Positions 35,944-44,529 are shown, counted from the stretch's first letter. The stretch is 64,000 nucleotides of DNA from Pyxidicoccus sp. MSG2 (GCF_026626705.1 NZ_JAPNKC010000001.1:4774001-4838000); one strand, 5' to 3'. Notes: generated by a model from the letters alone, not told the origin. Numbers and translations are program-made.

Positions 35944-37259
35944 CGCTGGCCTTCCCCGCGGACCTGCGCGTCGCCCCGCGCGCCCACATCCGGCGGGACA
36001 CCTCCACCCAGCGGCCCCACATTCCGTGGGCCGGCGCCATCGCCGGGGACCTCGCGCACCTCGCCTCCCTGGCGGATGAGCCAGAGGCCCGTGCCCTGCT
36101 GGAGGCCCGCCTGGAGGGAATGCGCACCGCGCTGCTCGCGTCTCCGTATTACGTCCGGCGACTCCAGGAGGAAGGGCTCCACCCGGGAGACCTCCAGCGA
36201 CTGGAGGACCTGGGCGCCTTCCCCACGCTGGAGCGGGAGACGCTGGCGCGGCACTGGGACGCGGTGCCCACGCTGCCGGCCGAGCATGACGCGTGCGTGG
36301 TGGTGAAGAGCTCCGGCTCCACGGGCGCCCCGGTGCGCGTGGTGCGCGACAGGCGGGACTGCCTGCACATGTGGGCGGTGCTCCGCTTCCTCGTGGCGCG
36401 CGCGGGCGCCGTGCTGCCGCCGCGTCCCCGCGTGGTGTTGCTGGACGCGCTGCCGGGCGGGCTGGAGTACTCGGTGCGGCTGCCCATCTTCCATGACGGC
36501 GCGCTGCACCGCGTGTCCGCCCTGCGCGACGACGCCCGCGAGCGCCTGTGCCGCGTGCGCCCCGCGGTGCTCTTCTCGGACCCGGAGGGGCTGCGCTGGC
36601 TCGCGGAGCAGCACGACGTGCCCACGCCCCGTCTGATTCTCACCTCCGCGCAGCACCTGCCCGCCGGGCTGCGCGCCACGCTGGCGCGCAAGGTGCCCGC
36701 GCCCGTCCTCAACTACTACGCGACGACGGAGACGGGCCCGCTCGCCTGGGAGTGCCTGCGCGAGGATGCCCCCGGCCGCTTCCACGTCTTCGCCCCCGAC
36801 GTGTGGCTGGAGCCGGGAATGGACGAGGTGGTGGTGACGCGGCTGCGCCCCAGCGTGCTGCCCCTGCTGCGCTACCTTCCGGGAGACGCGGGCACGGTGG
36901 GGCGGGACGCGTGCGCGTGTGGCTTCCACGGCTGGACGCTGGAGGGCTTCGGCGGGCGCGGCGCGTGTCACTTCCTCACGCCTTCCGGCCGAACCGTGGA
37001 TGCATGGGCGCTGGCCTGGGTGTTCAAGCACCATGCATTGCGCGCCTTCCGCCTGTCCCAGGTGCAGCGCGCGCGATTCACGCTGGAACTGGCCGACGCG
37101 GTGGAGCAGGACGTCGGCCCCCTGTGCGAGCGACTCACCGCGGCGCTCCGCAACCTGGGATGGATGGAGCTCCAACTGGATGTGTCTCACGTCGAGCCCA
37201 CGACGCTCGCCACTGGAGCCAAGCCCCAGCCGTTCCGTACAGGCCCGCTTGCCGGCTGA
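35940..37259 (+). CDS. PaaK/CapK-like adenylate-forming enzyme
   Basis: This 439-residue protein starts at GTG 35940, overlapping the previous stop. The P-loop of adenylate-forming enzymes is VVKSSGSTGAPVRVV (about residue 120). The A5-like motif is NYYATTETGPLAWEC (about 260). The hinge region LPLLRYLPGD follows, then a Cys-rich turn (GRDACACGFHGWTLEGFGGR) typical of the phenylacetate-CoA ligase/coenzyme F390 synthetase group. It should activate a carboxylate with ATP. The acceptor (CoA or protein) is unknown. Its place at the end of a MoxR/VWA operon is unexpected and suggests modification chemistry linked to that complex. Confidence 0.82.
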   Translation: MTLAFPADLRVAPRAHIRRDTSTQRPHIPWAGAIAGDLAHLASLADEPEARALLEARLEGMRTALLASPYYVRRLQEEGLHPGDLQRLEDLGAFPTLERETLARHWDAVPTLPAEHDACVVVKSSGSTGAPVRVVRDRRDCLHMWAVLRFLVARAGAVLPPRPRVVLLDALPGGLEYSVRLPIFHDGALHRVSALRDDARERLCRVRPAVLFSDPEGLRWLAEQHDVPTPRLILTSAQHLPAGLRATLARKVPAPVLNYYATTETGPLAWECLREDAPGRFHVFAPDVWLEPGMDEVVVTRLRPSVLPLLRYLPGDAGTVGRDACACGFHGWTLEGFGGRGACHFLTPSGRTVDAWALAWVFKHHALRAFRLSQVQRARFTLELADAVEQDVGPLCERLTAALRNLGWMELQLDVSHVEPTTLATGAKPQPFRTGPLAG

Positions 37260-37365
37260 GTCATCTCCGCACGCCACTCAACACCGGCCCCCGGAGGCAG
37301 CGCGCACCCCCATCGAGCGTGCTACTCCGGAGACACTCGCCCACCTTCCGGGGGACACACCCGTC

Positions 37366-37479
37366 ATGAACGAACAGCGCCGTCGAGTGGCCAGGGTGTC
37401 CCGGCCTCCCGAACCCCGCCTGGATGAGCACCTGGCCATGGCGACTGACCGGGCCCACGCTCTTGTCTCCGCTCCGTGA
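37366..37479 (+). CDS. Possible 37-residue leader peptide upstream of the sensor kinase
   Basis: An ATG at 37366 opens a short frame rich in Arg and Pro (MNEQRRRVARVSRPPEPRLD) that ends at 37479, 14 bases before the kinase start at 37494. GGGGGA lies 10-16 bases upstream. There is no homology I recognise. It may be a coupling leader or chance. Confidence 0.25.
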   Translation: MNEQRRRVARVSRPPEPRLDEHLAMATDRAHALVSAP

Positions 37480-37493
37480 GGGAGTCCGTTTCC

Positions 37494-39662
37494 GTGTCCA
37501 CCCCTCCGCCCTCGCAGCCAGCGCTCCCGCCCGCCGCCCCCCGCCTCACGGTGCCCGCCGCGCCCGGGCTCCGGCTCCTGTCCGGAGACTCCGAGCGCCC
37601 GCGCCGCCTGCAGGCCCGCCACTACGGCGAGGCCCTGCTCGCGTTCCTGACCGCGCTCCTCGTGCAGCGCCTGCTGTGGCCCTACATGGACGCCAGCCCC
37701 TTCGTGCTCTTCTTCGCCGCCATCATGTTCTCCGGCTGGCGGGGTGGCTGGGGACCGGGACTGCTCACCCTGGTGCTGTCCCTCGCGGCGACGGACTACT
37801 TCTTCCTGGCGCCGGTCCATTCCATCAAGCTCCAGCCGTGGAACGGCCTTGCGCTGGTCCTCTACTCGCTCGTCGCGGTGTTGATGACGAAGCTGAACGC
37901 GATGCACCGCGAGGCAGACACGGCGCGCCTGGAACTGCTGGAGCGCGAGCGCACGGCCCGGCGCGCTTCGGAGACCGAGCAGGCCCGGCTCCACGCCCTC
38001 TTCATGCATGCCCCGGTGAACATCGTCTTCACCCGGGGGCCCCAGCACGTCTACACCTTCTCCAATGCCCTGAACGACGCGCTGCTGGGCCGCCAGCCGG
38101 TGATGGGAAGGCCGGTCCGGGAGGTGGTGCCGGAGGCGGAGCCCCAGGGCCTCGTCGCCGTGCTGGACCGGGTCTACACCACCGGCGAGCCCTTCATCGG
38201 CCCGGCGCTGCCCGTGCGCTTCACACCGCCGGACGGCCCGCCGCGGGAGGCCTTCCTCAACCTCGTCTACCAGCCCACGCGGAACGAGCAGGGTCGGATT
38301 GACGGCCTCGCCGGGTTCGGCTTCGACGTGACGGACCTGGTGAAGGCCCGCCAGCAGGCGGAGTCGCTGGCCACCGAGCTGCGGCACGCCGAGGCCCGGG
38401 CGCGGGTGCTCGCCGAGGCCAGCGCGGCGCTGTCCGCGTCCCTGGACTACGAAGCCACCCTGCGCAACATGGCGAAGCTGGTGGTGCCCACGCTGGCGGA
38501 CTGGTGCTTCGTCGACCTGGCGGAGCCGGATGGGACGTTCCGCCGGATGGAGGTGGCCCACGCCCTCCCGGAGGACGCGGACCTGGCGCGCGACGTCCAG
38601 CGCTTCCAGCTCCTCCCCGAGGGCAACCGCCACCATCCCCCCACCGAGGCCCTCCTGCGGGGAGAAGCCATCCTCGTCGATGGCATGACGCCCGAGCGCC
38701 TCCGCGAGAGCGCGCACGACGAGGAGCATGCCCGGGTGATGGTGGCCACCGGCCTCGTCTCGCTCATCTCCGTGCCGCTGGTGACGCGCGGGCGGACGCT
38801 GGGGGTGCTCACCTTCTTCACTTCGCACTCCGGCCGGCGCTACACGGAGGCGGACCTGTCCTTCGGCAGGGAGCTGGCGCACCGGGCCGCGCTCTCCATG
38901 GAGAACGCGCGCCTGTACCGCGAGGCCCAGGAGGCCGTGCGCCTGCGCGACGAGTTCCTGTCCATCGCCAGCCACGAATTGAAGACGCCGCTCACCCCGC
39001 TGAGCCTGAAGCTGCAGGCGCTCGCGAGGGAGCTGGCCCGCCACCCGGAGGCCGTGCCCAGGCGCGTGGTGGAGAGCTACGTGGAGGTCGGCGCGCGCCA
39101 GATAAAGAAGCTGTCGGAGCTGGTGGGCGACCTGCTGGACGTGTCGCGCATCACCGCGGGCCGGCTCACGCTGGAGCTGGAGGACGTGGACCTGGTGCCG
39201 CTCGTGCGAGAGGTGCTGGCCCGCTACGAGGCGCAGGCGGCCCGCGCCGGCTCCACGCTCCACTTCGAGGGCGTCGACGCGCTCCTCACGGGGCGGTGGG
39301 ACCGCCTCCGGCTGGAGCAGGTCATCACCAACCTGGTGGACAACGCGGTGAAGTACGGCAGCGGCAGGCCCGTCCACGTGCGCGTGGAGCCGAGCGGGAG
39401 CGGGGCCCGGCTGACGGTGCGCGACGAGGGCATCGGCATTGCTCCGGAGCACCTGCCGCGCATCTTCGGCCGCTTCGAGCGCGCCGTGTCCGAGCGCCAC
39501 TACGGCGGCCTGGGGCTGGGGCTCTACATCACCCGCACGCTGGTAGAGGCGCTCGGAGGAAGCGTACGGGTGGAGAGCGAGCACGGCGAGGGCTCGACCT
39601 TCACCGTGGAGCTGCCGGTGAGCGCCGAAGCAGCACCCGTGAGAGCAGCGGCCGCGCGCTGA
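37494..39662 (+). CDS. Membrane histidine kinase: DUF4118-PAS-GAF-HisKA-HATPase
   Basis: This roughly 722-residue protein starts at GTG 37494, with GAGGGAG about ten bases upstream. GTG 37476 is a weaker option. A Pro-rich N-tail leads to a KdpD-like four-helix DUF4118 sensor (LLAFLTALLVQRLLWPYM, FVLFFAAIMFSGWRGGWGPGLL, GLALVLYSLVAVLMTKL). Then come a PAS domain (about 155-285), a GAF domain (about 305-465), the H-box SIASHELKTPLTPLSL (His near 494), and an HATPase with N box EQVITNLVDNAVKYG and G boxes DEGIGI and GLGLGLYI. It has no receiver. No partner regulator is adjacent. It is an orphan kinase, three bases from the convergent radical SAM gene. Confidence 0.9.
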   Translation: MSTPPPSQPALPPAAPRLTVPAAPGLRLLSGDSERPRRLQARHYGEALLAFLTALLVQRLLWPYMDASPFVLFFAAIMFSGWRGGWGPGLLTLVLSLAATDYFFLAPVHSIKLQPWNGLALVLYSLVAVLMTKLNAMHREADTARLELLERERTARRASETEQARLHALFMHAPVNIVFTRGPQHVYTFSNALNDALLGRQPVMGRPVREVVPEAEPQGLVAVLDRVYTTGEPFIGPALPVRFTPPDGPPREAFLNLVYQPTRNEQGRIDGLAGFGFDVTDLVKARQQAESLATELRHAEARARVLAEASAALSASLDYEATLRNMAKLVVPTLADWCFVDLAEPDGTFRRMEVAHALPEDADLARDVQRFQLLPEGNRHHPPTEALLRGEAILVDGMTPERLRESAHDEEHARVMVATGLVSLISVPLVTRGRTLGVLTFFTSHSGRRYTEADLSFGRELAHRAALSMENARLYREAQEAVRLRDEFLSIASHELKTPLTPLSLKLQALARELARHPEAVPRRVVESYVEVGARQIKKLSELVGDLLDVSRITAGRLTLELEDVDLVPLVREVLARYEAQAARAGSTLHFEGVDALLTGRWDRLRLEQVITNLVDNAVKYGSGRPVHVRVEPSGSGARLTVRDEGIGIAPEHLPRIFGRFERAVSERHYGGLGLGLYITRTLVEALGGSVRVESEHGEGSTFTVELPVSAEAAPVRAAAAR

Positions 39663-39665
39663 GCC

Positions 39666-40454
39666 TCAGACGCGGGCGCGCGGCAACTGTGCGTGAGGCC
39701 GCCACTCACCACTGGCGCCCAGGCAGTAGCGGCAGGTCTCCAGCGGCGTGTCGCGCTCGAGGTAGCCGAGCATCCGCTCCAACAGGTCCGGCGCATCCAG
39801 CGGTACGCCGTCCACCTCGGCCAGCGAGGGCATCTCCGGATACCGCGCGCCAAGCACCGTGGCCACGTGCGGAGGACGCGTGCAGGCGTAGAAGCGGCCG
39901 GCGTGCACGAGGTGACAGCGGACCTTGAGCCAGCAGCGCTCGTACACGGCGCGCACGGCGGAGTCCGAGGTGTGCGGCGCGTCGGGCGTCAGTTCCTGGA
40001 AGGCGTCGATGCTCTTCACCGAGAGGTGGACGCCATGCTGCTCGCAACGCTCGGTGATGCGTTGAATGGAGCGCTCCGGCAGCGGCGCGGAGGAGTAGAC
40101 GGACAGCGTCATCCGGTCCAGCCGCTCGTAGACGGCGTCAGGCGCGCTCTGGGCGAGGAAGCCGTTGGTGGTGATGGACACCTGCTCGCAGATGCCGGAG
40201 TCGCGCACGGCGTCGAGCACGGCGGGAAGGTCCGGGTGGAGGAAGGGCTCACCGCCGGTGAGCTTGAAGATGTTGGGGTGGAGGACGCGGGCCAGCCGGC
40301 GCAAATCGTCACCGAGCGCGGACGGCGCCACGGCCCAGGTGGGCAGGTGGGGCGAGAGCGGGCAGCACTGCACGCAGCGCAGGTTGCAGTGCGTGGTGAC
40401 GTGCGACTCCAGGGACCAGGTGAGGATGCGGCCGTCGTGGAGCTCGTAGCGCAC
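39666..40454 (-). CDS. Radical SAM protein with C-terminal cysteine cluster
   Basis: This roughly 262-residue protein starts at GTG 40454 (upstream GTGs possible). The radical SAM motif C23-x3-C27-x2-C30 is in THCNLRCVQCC. It is followed by the GGEPFLHPDLP and SITTNGFLAQ strands. Downstream Cys residues (CWLKVRCHLVHAGRFYACTRPP, then CRYCLG) may bind an auxiliary cluster, as in SPASM-like proteins. It should reductively cleave S-adenosylmethionine to start a radical reaction on an unknown substrate. It is divergent, by 54 bases, from the asparagine-synthase-like operon, so a common pathway is plausible. The open frame continues far upstream on the minus strand, but only as a shadow. Confidence 0.82.
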   Translation of the reverse strand: MRYELHDGRILTWSLESHVTTHCNLRCVQCCPLSPHLPTWAVAPSALGDDLRRLARVLHPNIFKLTGGEPFLHPDLPAVLDAVRDSGICEQVSITTNGFLAQSAPDAVYERLDRMTLSVYSSAPLPERSIQRITERCEQHGVHLSVKSIDAFQELTPDAPHTSDSAVRAVYERCWLKVRCHLVHAGRFYACTRPPHVATVLGARYPEMPSLAEVDGVPLDAPDLLERMLGYLERDTPLETCRYCLGASGEWRPHAQLPRARV

Positions 40455-40508
40455 GCCCGCGACTATAGCGGGGTTGCCCGGGCCTCCCGCGCTTGTCACA
40501 GTCACCGC

Positions 40509-41807
40509 GTGTCCCACGCTCCCAGCGGTCCGCTTGCCACCCTGCCCCGCTACCTGCCTCGGGAAGACGCGCCCACGGCGGAGTCCGTGTGGCGCCTCGC
40601 GCCGGAGGGACTGGACCCGGAGGCCGTGGCCACGTTCCTGCGGCACGGGCTGCCCCCGGAGGAGAGCCTGTTCCAGGATGTGGGGCGGATGCCGGTGATG
40701 CTGCCTCGGATGCGGCGTGCGGCGGTGCCCACCGAGGATGAAGACCGGCTCGCCGAGCGCCTGCTCTCCGCCCTTGCCGGCACCGTGAGTCATCGCGTCG
40801 CGGAAGGGGCGCGCGACGTGAGCCTGAGCGGCGGCGTGGACAGCGCGGCCCTGTGCCTGCTGGCCGCGCGCGCGGCGCCCGGACAGGTGCGCGCGTGGAC
40901 CATGGATGTCCACTTCGCCGATGCGGTGGAGCGGCAGCACGCGAAGGCGGTGGCCCGGGTGGCGGGTGTGGAGTGCGTCGATGCGCCCATCCCCGACGCC
41001 GTGCTGCCGGACCTGTTCGAGCCCGCCGTCCTGAGCAATGAAACGCCCCTCATCAATGCCCGCGCGGTGGCGAGCTTCGCCTTCTATGCGGAGGCCCGGA
41101 GACACGGAGCCTCGGTGATGCTGAGTGGCGCGGGCGCGGACGAGGTGCTGCTGGGCAATCCGGAAGCGCTCGCCGGAGCACGGGCGCGCGTGGACGAGGA
41201 CCGGCGTCTCGCCCGCGAAGTGCTGCGGCCCTCCGCCGTGGACGACCTGGGGGCGAATCACGACGCGGACCGTGCCCCCTGGGGCCTGGTTCCCGAGGAC
41301 GTGCACCGCCCGGAAGAGGTCCGCTATGCGTCCTGGGTCCTGCGAGAGCTGGTGCTCCCTCCCGAGGTGAGAGGTGCAAGGGCCCACGGCCTCACCGTGC
41401 TCACGCCGTATCTCGACGAGGACTTCATGAAGGTGGCGCTGGCACTGCCCGTGTCCGTGCTCGTGCGCGACGGTGTCGGCAAGTGGCTCTTCCGCCAGGC
41501 CGTGCGCGGGCTCGTCCCCGACGAAGTGCGCCTCGCGCGCAAGACGCCGCGCTACGCGCACACGGCCCTGTCCAGCCCCGTGCGAGAGCGCTGGCTGGAG
41601 CTGTACCGCGCGTGGCTCTCGCCCTCGCGGCTGGAGCCGCTGGAGGTCATCGACTCCGCCGCGGCGCTCGCCTTCCTGGAGCGCTACACCCGTCTGTCAC
41701 CCGACGCTCCCGAGGCCAGCGGGATGGACCGGCTGTTGATGCGGCTCGTCTCCCTCGCCATGCTCCACGCGCACTGCGCCTCTAGCTCCCCATGTCCCGA
41801 ATCCTGA
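40509..41807 (+). CDS. Asparagine-synthase-like PP-loop enzyme lacking the glutaminase domain
   Basis: This 432-residue protein starts at GTG 40509. The PP-loop is SLSGGVDSAALCLLA near residue 107. VMLSGAGADEVLLGN, the LTVLTPYLDEDFM segment and GKWLFRQAVRGLVPDEV complete the asparagine synthase C-terminal domain. There is no N-terminal Cys2 glutaminase domain. The first 85 residues instead look like a short recognition domain (FLRHGLPPEESLFQDVGRMP). Similar stand-alone domains activate carboxylates as AMP esters in beta-lactam and lasso peptide synthesis, so amide or lactam formation is possible. It overlaps the glycosyltransferase by 16 bases. Confidence 0.83.
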   Translation: MSHAPSGPLATLPRYLPREDAPTAESVWRLAPEGLDPEAVATFLRHGLPPEESLFQDVGRMPVMLPRMRRAAVPTEDEDRLAERLLSALAGTVSHRVAEGARDVSLSGGVDSAALCLLAARAAPGQVRAWTMDVHFADAVERQHAKAVARVAGVECVDAPIPDAVLPDLFEPAVLSNETPLINARAVASFAFYAEARRHGASVMLSGAGADEVLLGNPEALAGARARVDEDRRLAREVLRPSAVDDLGANHDADRAPWGLVPEDVHRPEEVRYASWVLRELVLPPEVRGARAHGLTVLTPYLDEDFMKVALALPVSVLVRDGVGKWLFRQAVRGLVPDEVRLARKTPRYAHTALSSPVRERWLELYRAWLSPSRLEPLEVIDSAAALAFLERYTRLSPDAPEASGMDRLLMRLVSLAMLHAHCASSSPCPES

Positions 41808-42985
41808 TTGCCACCTCGCCCGAGAAGGGCCACCTCAACCCGATGATTGGCGTGGCGCAGTGGCTGCGCCGCCTGGGGCACACCGTGGGCTGGCTCTGCA
41901 TCCCCGAGCCCGCGCCCCAGCTCGCCCGACTCGGCGTGGAGGTCCTCCACCTGCCCCATCCCGAAGCCCCGGCCCCCGCAATCGAGACGGGCGGAGAGGC
42001 CCTGGCACGGCTCGTCCTCGACGAGGTGGCGCTGGGAAAGTGGATTCGCGGCCTGCTCATCGACGCGGTGCCCGCGCTGCTCGAGCCCGTGCGAAGGGTG
42101 GTCCGCGACTTCCGCCCGGACCTCATGGCGCTGGATGGGATGCAGTACGCCGCCGTGCTCGCCGCGCACGAGCTGGGCATTCCGTGGGCCGGCGTGTCGT
42201 CGGCGCTCTCGCTGCTGGAGCCGCCCCTGGACTACGGCCTCAAGCGCAACGTGCGCGCGCTGGCGCCGGAGCGGCAGGCGCTGTTCGCCCGGCACGGCTT
42301 CGACGCGCGCTTCCGCAACTGCGAGTGCCTCTCGCCGCGCCTCAACGTCATCTTCTCCACCGAGGCCTTCCTCGGCTCCGATGCCGGAGTGCCACCCGCC
42401 ACACACCTCGTCGGCCCCTCGACTCCACTCACCGAGCGAGGTGACGAGGTGGACTTCCCCTGGGAGCGCCTGGGCGCGAAGCCGGTGGTGTACGTGTCCT
42501 TCGGCAGCCAGATTTCGTGGCAGCCGGAGCTGTTCCGCACCATCGCCGAGGCCGCCGCCCCGCTCGGCGTCACGCTGGTGCTCAGCGCGGGCGAGCTGGC
42601 CGACACGGAGTTCTCCCGCTCGCTGCCCGGGGACGTCGTCGCCGTGCCGTACGTGCCGCAGCGACAGCTCCTGCCGCGAGCCTCGGCCTTCGTCTCGCAT
42701 GGGGGCGCCAACTCGGTGATGGAGGCGATGACCGCGGGAGTGCCGCTGCTGCTGTTGCCCATCTGCAACGACCAGCCCATCCAGGCGCACTTCCTCACGA
42801 AGTCGGGCGCGGGGCTCGCGCTGGAGCCGCGCACGCTCACGGTGGAGGCGTGCCGCGCCGCGCTCCGCCAGCTCCTGGAGCCCGGCACGCCGCTGCGCCA
42901 GAAGCTGGCCGCCATCTCCGCCACCTACCAGGCGCGCGACGGAGCGAAGGAAGCCGCCGAGCGCATCGCCGGGCTCGCGGCATGA
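41792..42985 (+). CDS. MGT-type (GT1) glycosyltransferase
   Basis: This 397-residue protein begins SRILIATSPEKGHLNPMIGVAQWLRRLGH, the N-terminal pattern of UGT/MGT enzymes. The sugar-nucleotide site is at the C-terminus: PQRQLLPRASAFVSHGGANSVMEAMTAGVPLLLLPICNDQPIQA. It should transfer a sugar from a nucleotide donor to a small acceptor, as macrolide and flavonoid glycosyltransferases do. The start overlaps the previous gene and the stop overlaps the next ATG (ATGA), so the three genes are translated together. The acceptor is probably the product of the neighbouring enzymes. Confidence 0.9.
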   Translation: MSRILIATSPEKGHLNPMIGVAQWLRRLGHTVGWLCIPEPAPQLARLGVEVLHLPHPEAPAPAIETGGEALARLVLDEVALGKWIRGLLIDAVPALLEPVRRVVRDFRPDLMALDGMQYAAVLAAHELGIPWAGVSSALSLLEPPLDYGLKRNVRALAPERQALFARHGFDARFRNCECLSPRLNVIFSTEAFLGSDAGVPPATHLVGPSTPLTERGDEVDFPWERLGAKPVVYVSFGSQISWQPELFRTIAEAAAPLGVTLVLSAGELADTEFSRSLPGDVVAVPYVPQRQLLPRASAFVSHGGANSVMEAMTAGVPLLLLPICNDQPIQAHFLTKSGAGLALEPRTLTVEACRAALRQLLEPGTPLRQKLAAISATYQARDGAKEAAERIAGLAA

Positions 42986-43848
42986 GCCGGAGCCCGCACG
43001 GCTGGGACGTCCGGCGCCATGTGCCCGAGGGTGTGACGTCGCTGGAGGTGTGGAACCTCCCGGTGCTCGGACACGAGCTGTGGGAGCTGCTCGGCGCCGC
43101 GCGGGTGGAGAGGGACCGGAGCGAGGGCGTTCCCGAGTCGATGATTGCCTTCCACCTGCTCCCCGTGCTCGCCGGAGCGCTGGCGGAGCTGGTGCCCCGG
43201 CATGACGCGGACGCAGTGTGGCTCTGCGGCGGGCTGGCGTGTCTCGAAGGCTTCGCGGAGCTGGTGGAGGAGGCCACGGCGGCGCTTCCCTTTCCCGTGT
43301 ACGTCGCCGAGGACCCGCGCTTCGCCGCCGCGCGCGCGGGCCTGCGTTTGCTGGAGCCGCTGCGACTGGCGAGCCCGGTGGCCATCGACGTGGGGCAGAC
43401 CAGCATCAAGTGCGCGAGCCCCAGCGGCCAGCGCGTCTTCGAGCGAGACACCGCCGCGGTGCCGTTCCGCCTCATCGGCACGCCGCGCCCGGAGGACGGA
43501 CACCACGTGCGCGCGGCGGTGCGCTTCATCGGAGACGCCCTGCACACCTTCGTGGAGCAGGCAGTGCCTCTGGACGCGCTGTGCCTCGCGCTCCCGTGCC
43601 CGCTCGATGCCGCGCTGATGCCTGGAGGCTGCACCTACGGCTGGGAAGGACACGCGCCGCTGGTGGCAGACGTGCTTCACGCTGCCGGACTCACGGGCCC
43701 GGAGCGCGGCGGCACGGTGCTGGTGCTCAACGACGCGGAGCTGGCCGCGGAGGCCGCGCGATACGACACGCGGCTCGCGGACAACCCGCGCGTGCTGTGC
43801 CTCACGCTCGGGTTCGGCCCGGGAGGGGCGCTGCTCGAACGGGGTTAG
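42982..43848 (+). CDS. ROK/ASKHA-fold protein with apparently permuted ATPase motifs
   Basis: This 288-residue protein has an adenosine-motif-like stretch at the N-terminal side (ADAVWLCGGLACLEGFAELV, residues 76-95, then PVYVAEDPRFAAARAGL). Phosphate-1 AIDVGQTSIKCAS follows at 134-146. A ROK-like LVLNDAELAAEA stands near 250. The protein ends immediately after a phosphate-2-like LTLGFGPGGALLERG. In ordinary ROK kinases the order is phosphate-1, phosphate-2, adenosine. Here the last motif is first, which suggests circular permutation. It could be a sugar kinase serving the glycosyltransferase. Substrate motifs such as the ROK zinc site are not seen. It is the last gene of the operon and overlaps the PPOX gene by 4 bases. 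Confidence 0.68.
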   Translation: MSRSPHGWDVRRHVPEGVTSLEVWNLPVLGHELWELLGAARVERDRSEGVPESMIAFHLLPVLAGALAELVPRHDADAVWLCGGLACLEGFAELVEEATAALPFPVYVAEDPRFAAARAGLRLLEPLRLASPVAIDVGQTSIKCASPSGQRVFERDTAAVPFRLIGTPRPEDGHHVRAAVRFIGDALHTFVEQAVPLDALCLALPCPLDAALMPGGCTYGWEGHAPLVADVLHAAGLTGPERGGTVLVLNDAELAAEAARYDTRLADNPRVLCLTLGFGPGGALLERG

Positions 43849-44384
43849 TGTTGCAGGTCCAGCTCCTTCTTTGGCGCAAGCTCGGGGCGCTGCTTCGTCA
43901 CCAGGGCCTTGGCGGTGCTGAAGAGGACCTGGAGCTTGCCTCCCGCGGGGTGGACGTACTCGGCGTGCTCGGGGACGAAGCGCAGCAGGGCGATGTCGCC
44001 CTCGTCGGGGCCCTTGGGGAACCACGGCTTCCAGTCCGCCTCCCACAATTCGTGGATGACCTGCCGGTCGCGGACGATTTCCACGGTGCCCGACACGGAG
44101 AGATACGTGGCGCTGTTCTCGGTCGAGTGGAAGGCGAGCGAGCAGTGCGGGTCCGTCTCCAGGTCCTGCACCTTCTGCGTGTCCACCCAGGTGGCGAACC
44201 AGATTTCGGAGCCGGACTTGCGCTTCCTGGACAGGGCCATGGGCCGCGTGTGGAAGTGCCCGTCGCTGCCGCGCGTGGTGAGGAGGGCCACGTCGTAGTC
44301 CTTCAGCAGGGACTCGAACTCCTGGCGGTCTCCCGGAGCGACTCCATGCGCCGGCTTCGTCGTGTTCTCGCGCGTCTGTTCCAT
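43845..44384 (-). CDS. Pyridoxamine 5'-phosphate oxidase-like flavoprotein (general stress protein 26 type)
   Basis: This 179-residue protein has GAGGTGAG before its ATG. The split-barrel pattern is FESLLKDYDVALLTTRGSDGHFHTRPMALSRK, IWFATWVDTQKVQDLETDPHCSLAFHS and YLSVSGTVEIVRDRQVIHELW. It ends in FVPEHAEYVHPAGGKLQVLF, as in the general stress protein 26/PPOX class 3 group. It should bind FMN or a related flavin or deazaflavin. The physiological substrate is unknown. Its stop overlaps the convergent ROK-like gene by four bases. Confidence 0.88.
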   Translation of the reverse strand: MEQTRENTTKPAHGVAPGDRQEFESLLKDYDVALLTTRGSDGHFHTRPMALSRKRKSGSEIWFATWVDTQKVQDLETDPHCSLAFHSTENSATYLSVSGTVEIVRDRQVIHELWEADWKPWFPKGPDEGDIALLRFVPEHAEYVHPAGGKLQVLFSTAKALVTKQRPELAPKKELDLQH

Positions 44385-44529
44385 GGGCTCACCTCGCGTT
44401 CGGTTCCAGGATGGTGTTTCGCGGAATCGGGATGGACCCTGGACAAGCTAGGAATGCCCTCGCACGGTGCGAGCCACGGGACGGGAGGAGGAGGCATCGC
44501 CCGCCTGGCTGTCTGGCGGCCGGGCCCGG

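Noticed and set aside
40455-41561. Minus-strand extension upstream of the radical SAM gene
   Set aside because: Antisense to the asparagine-synthase-like gene, with low-complexity translation.
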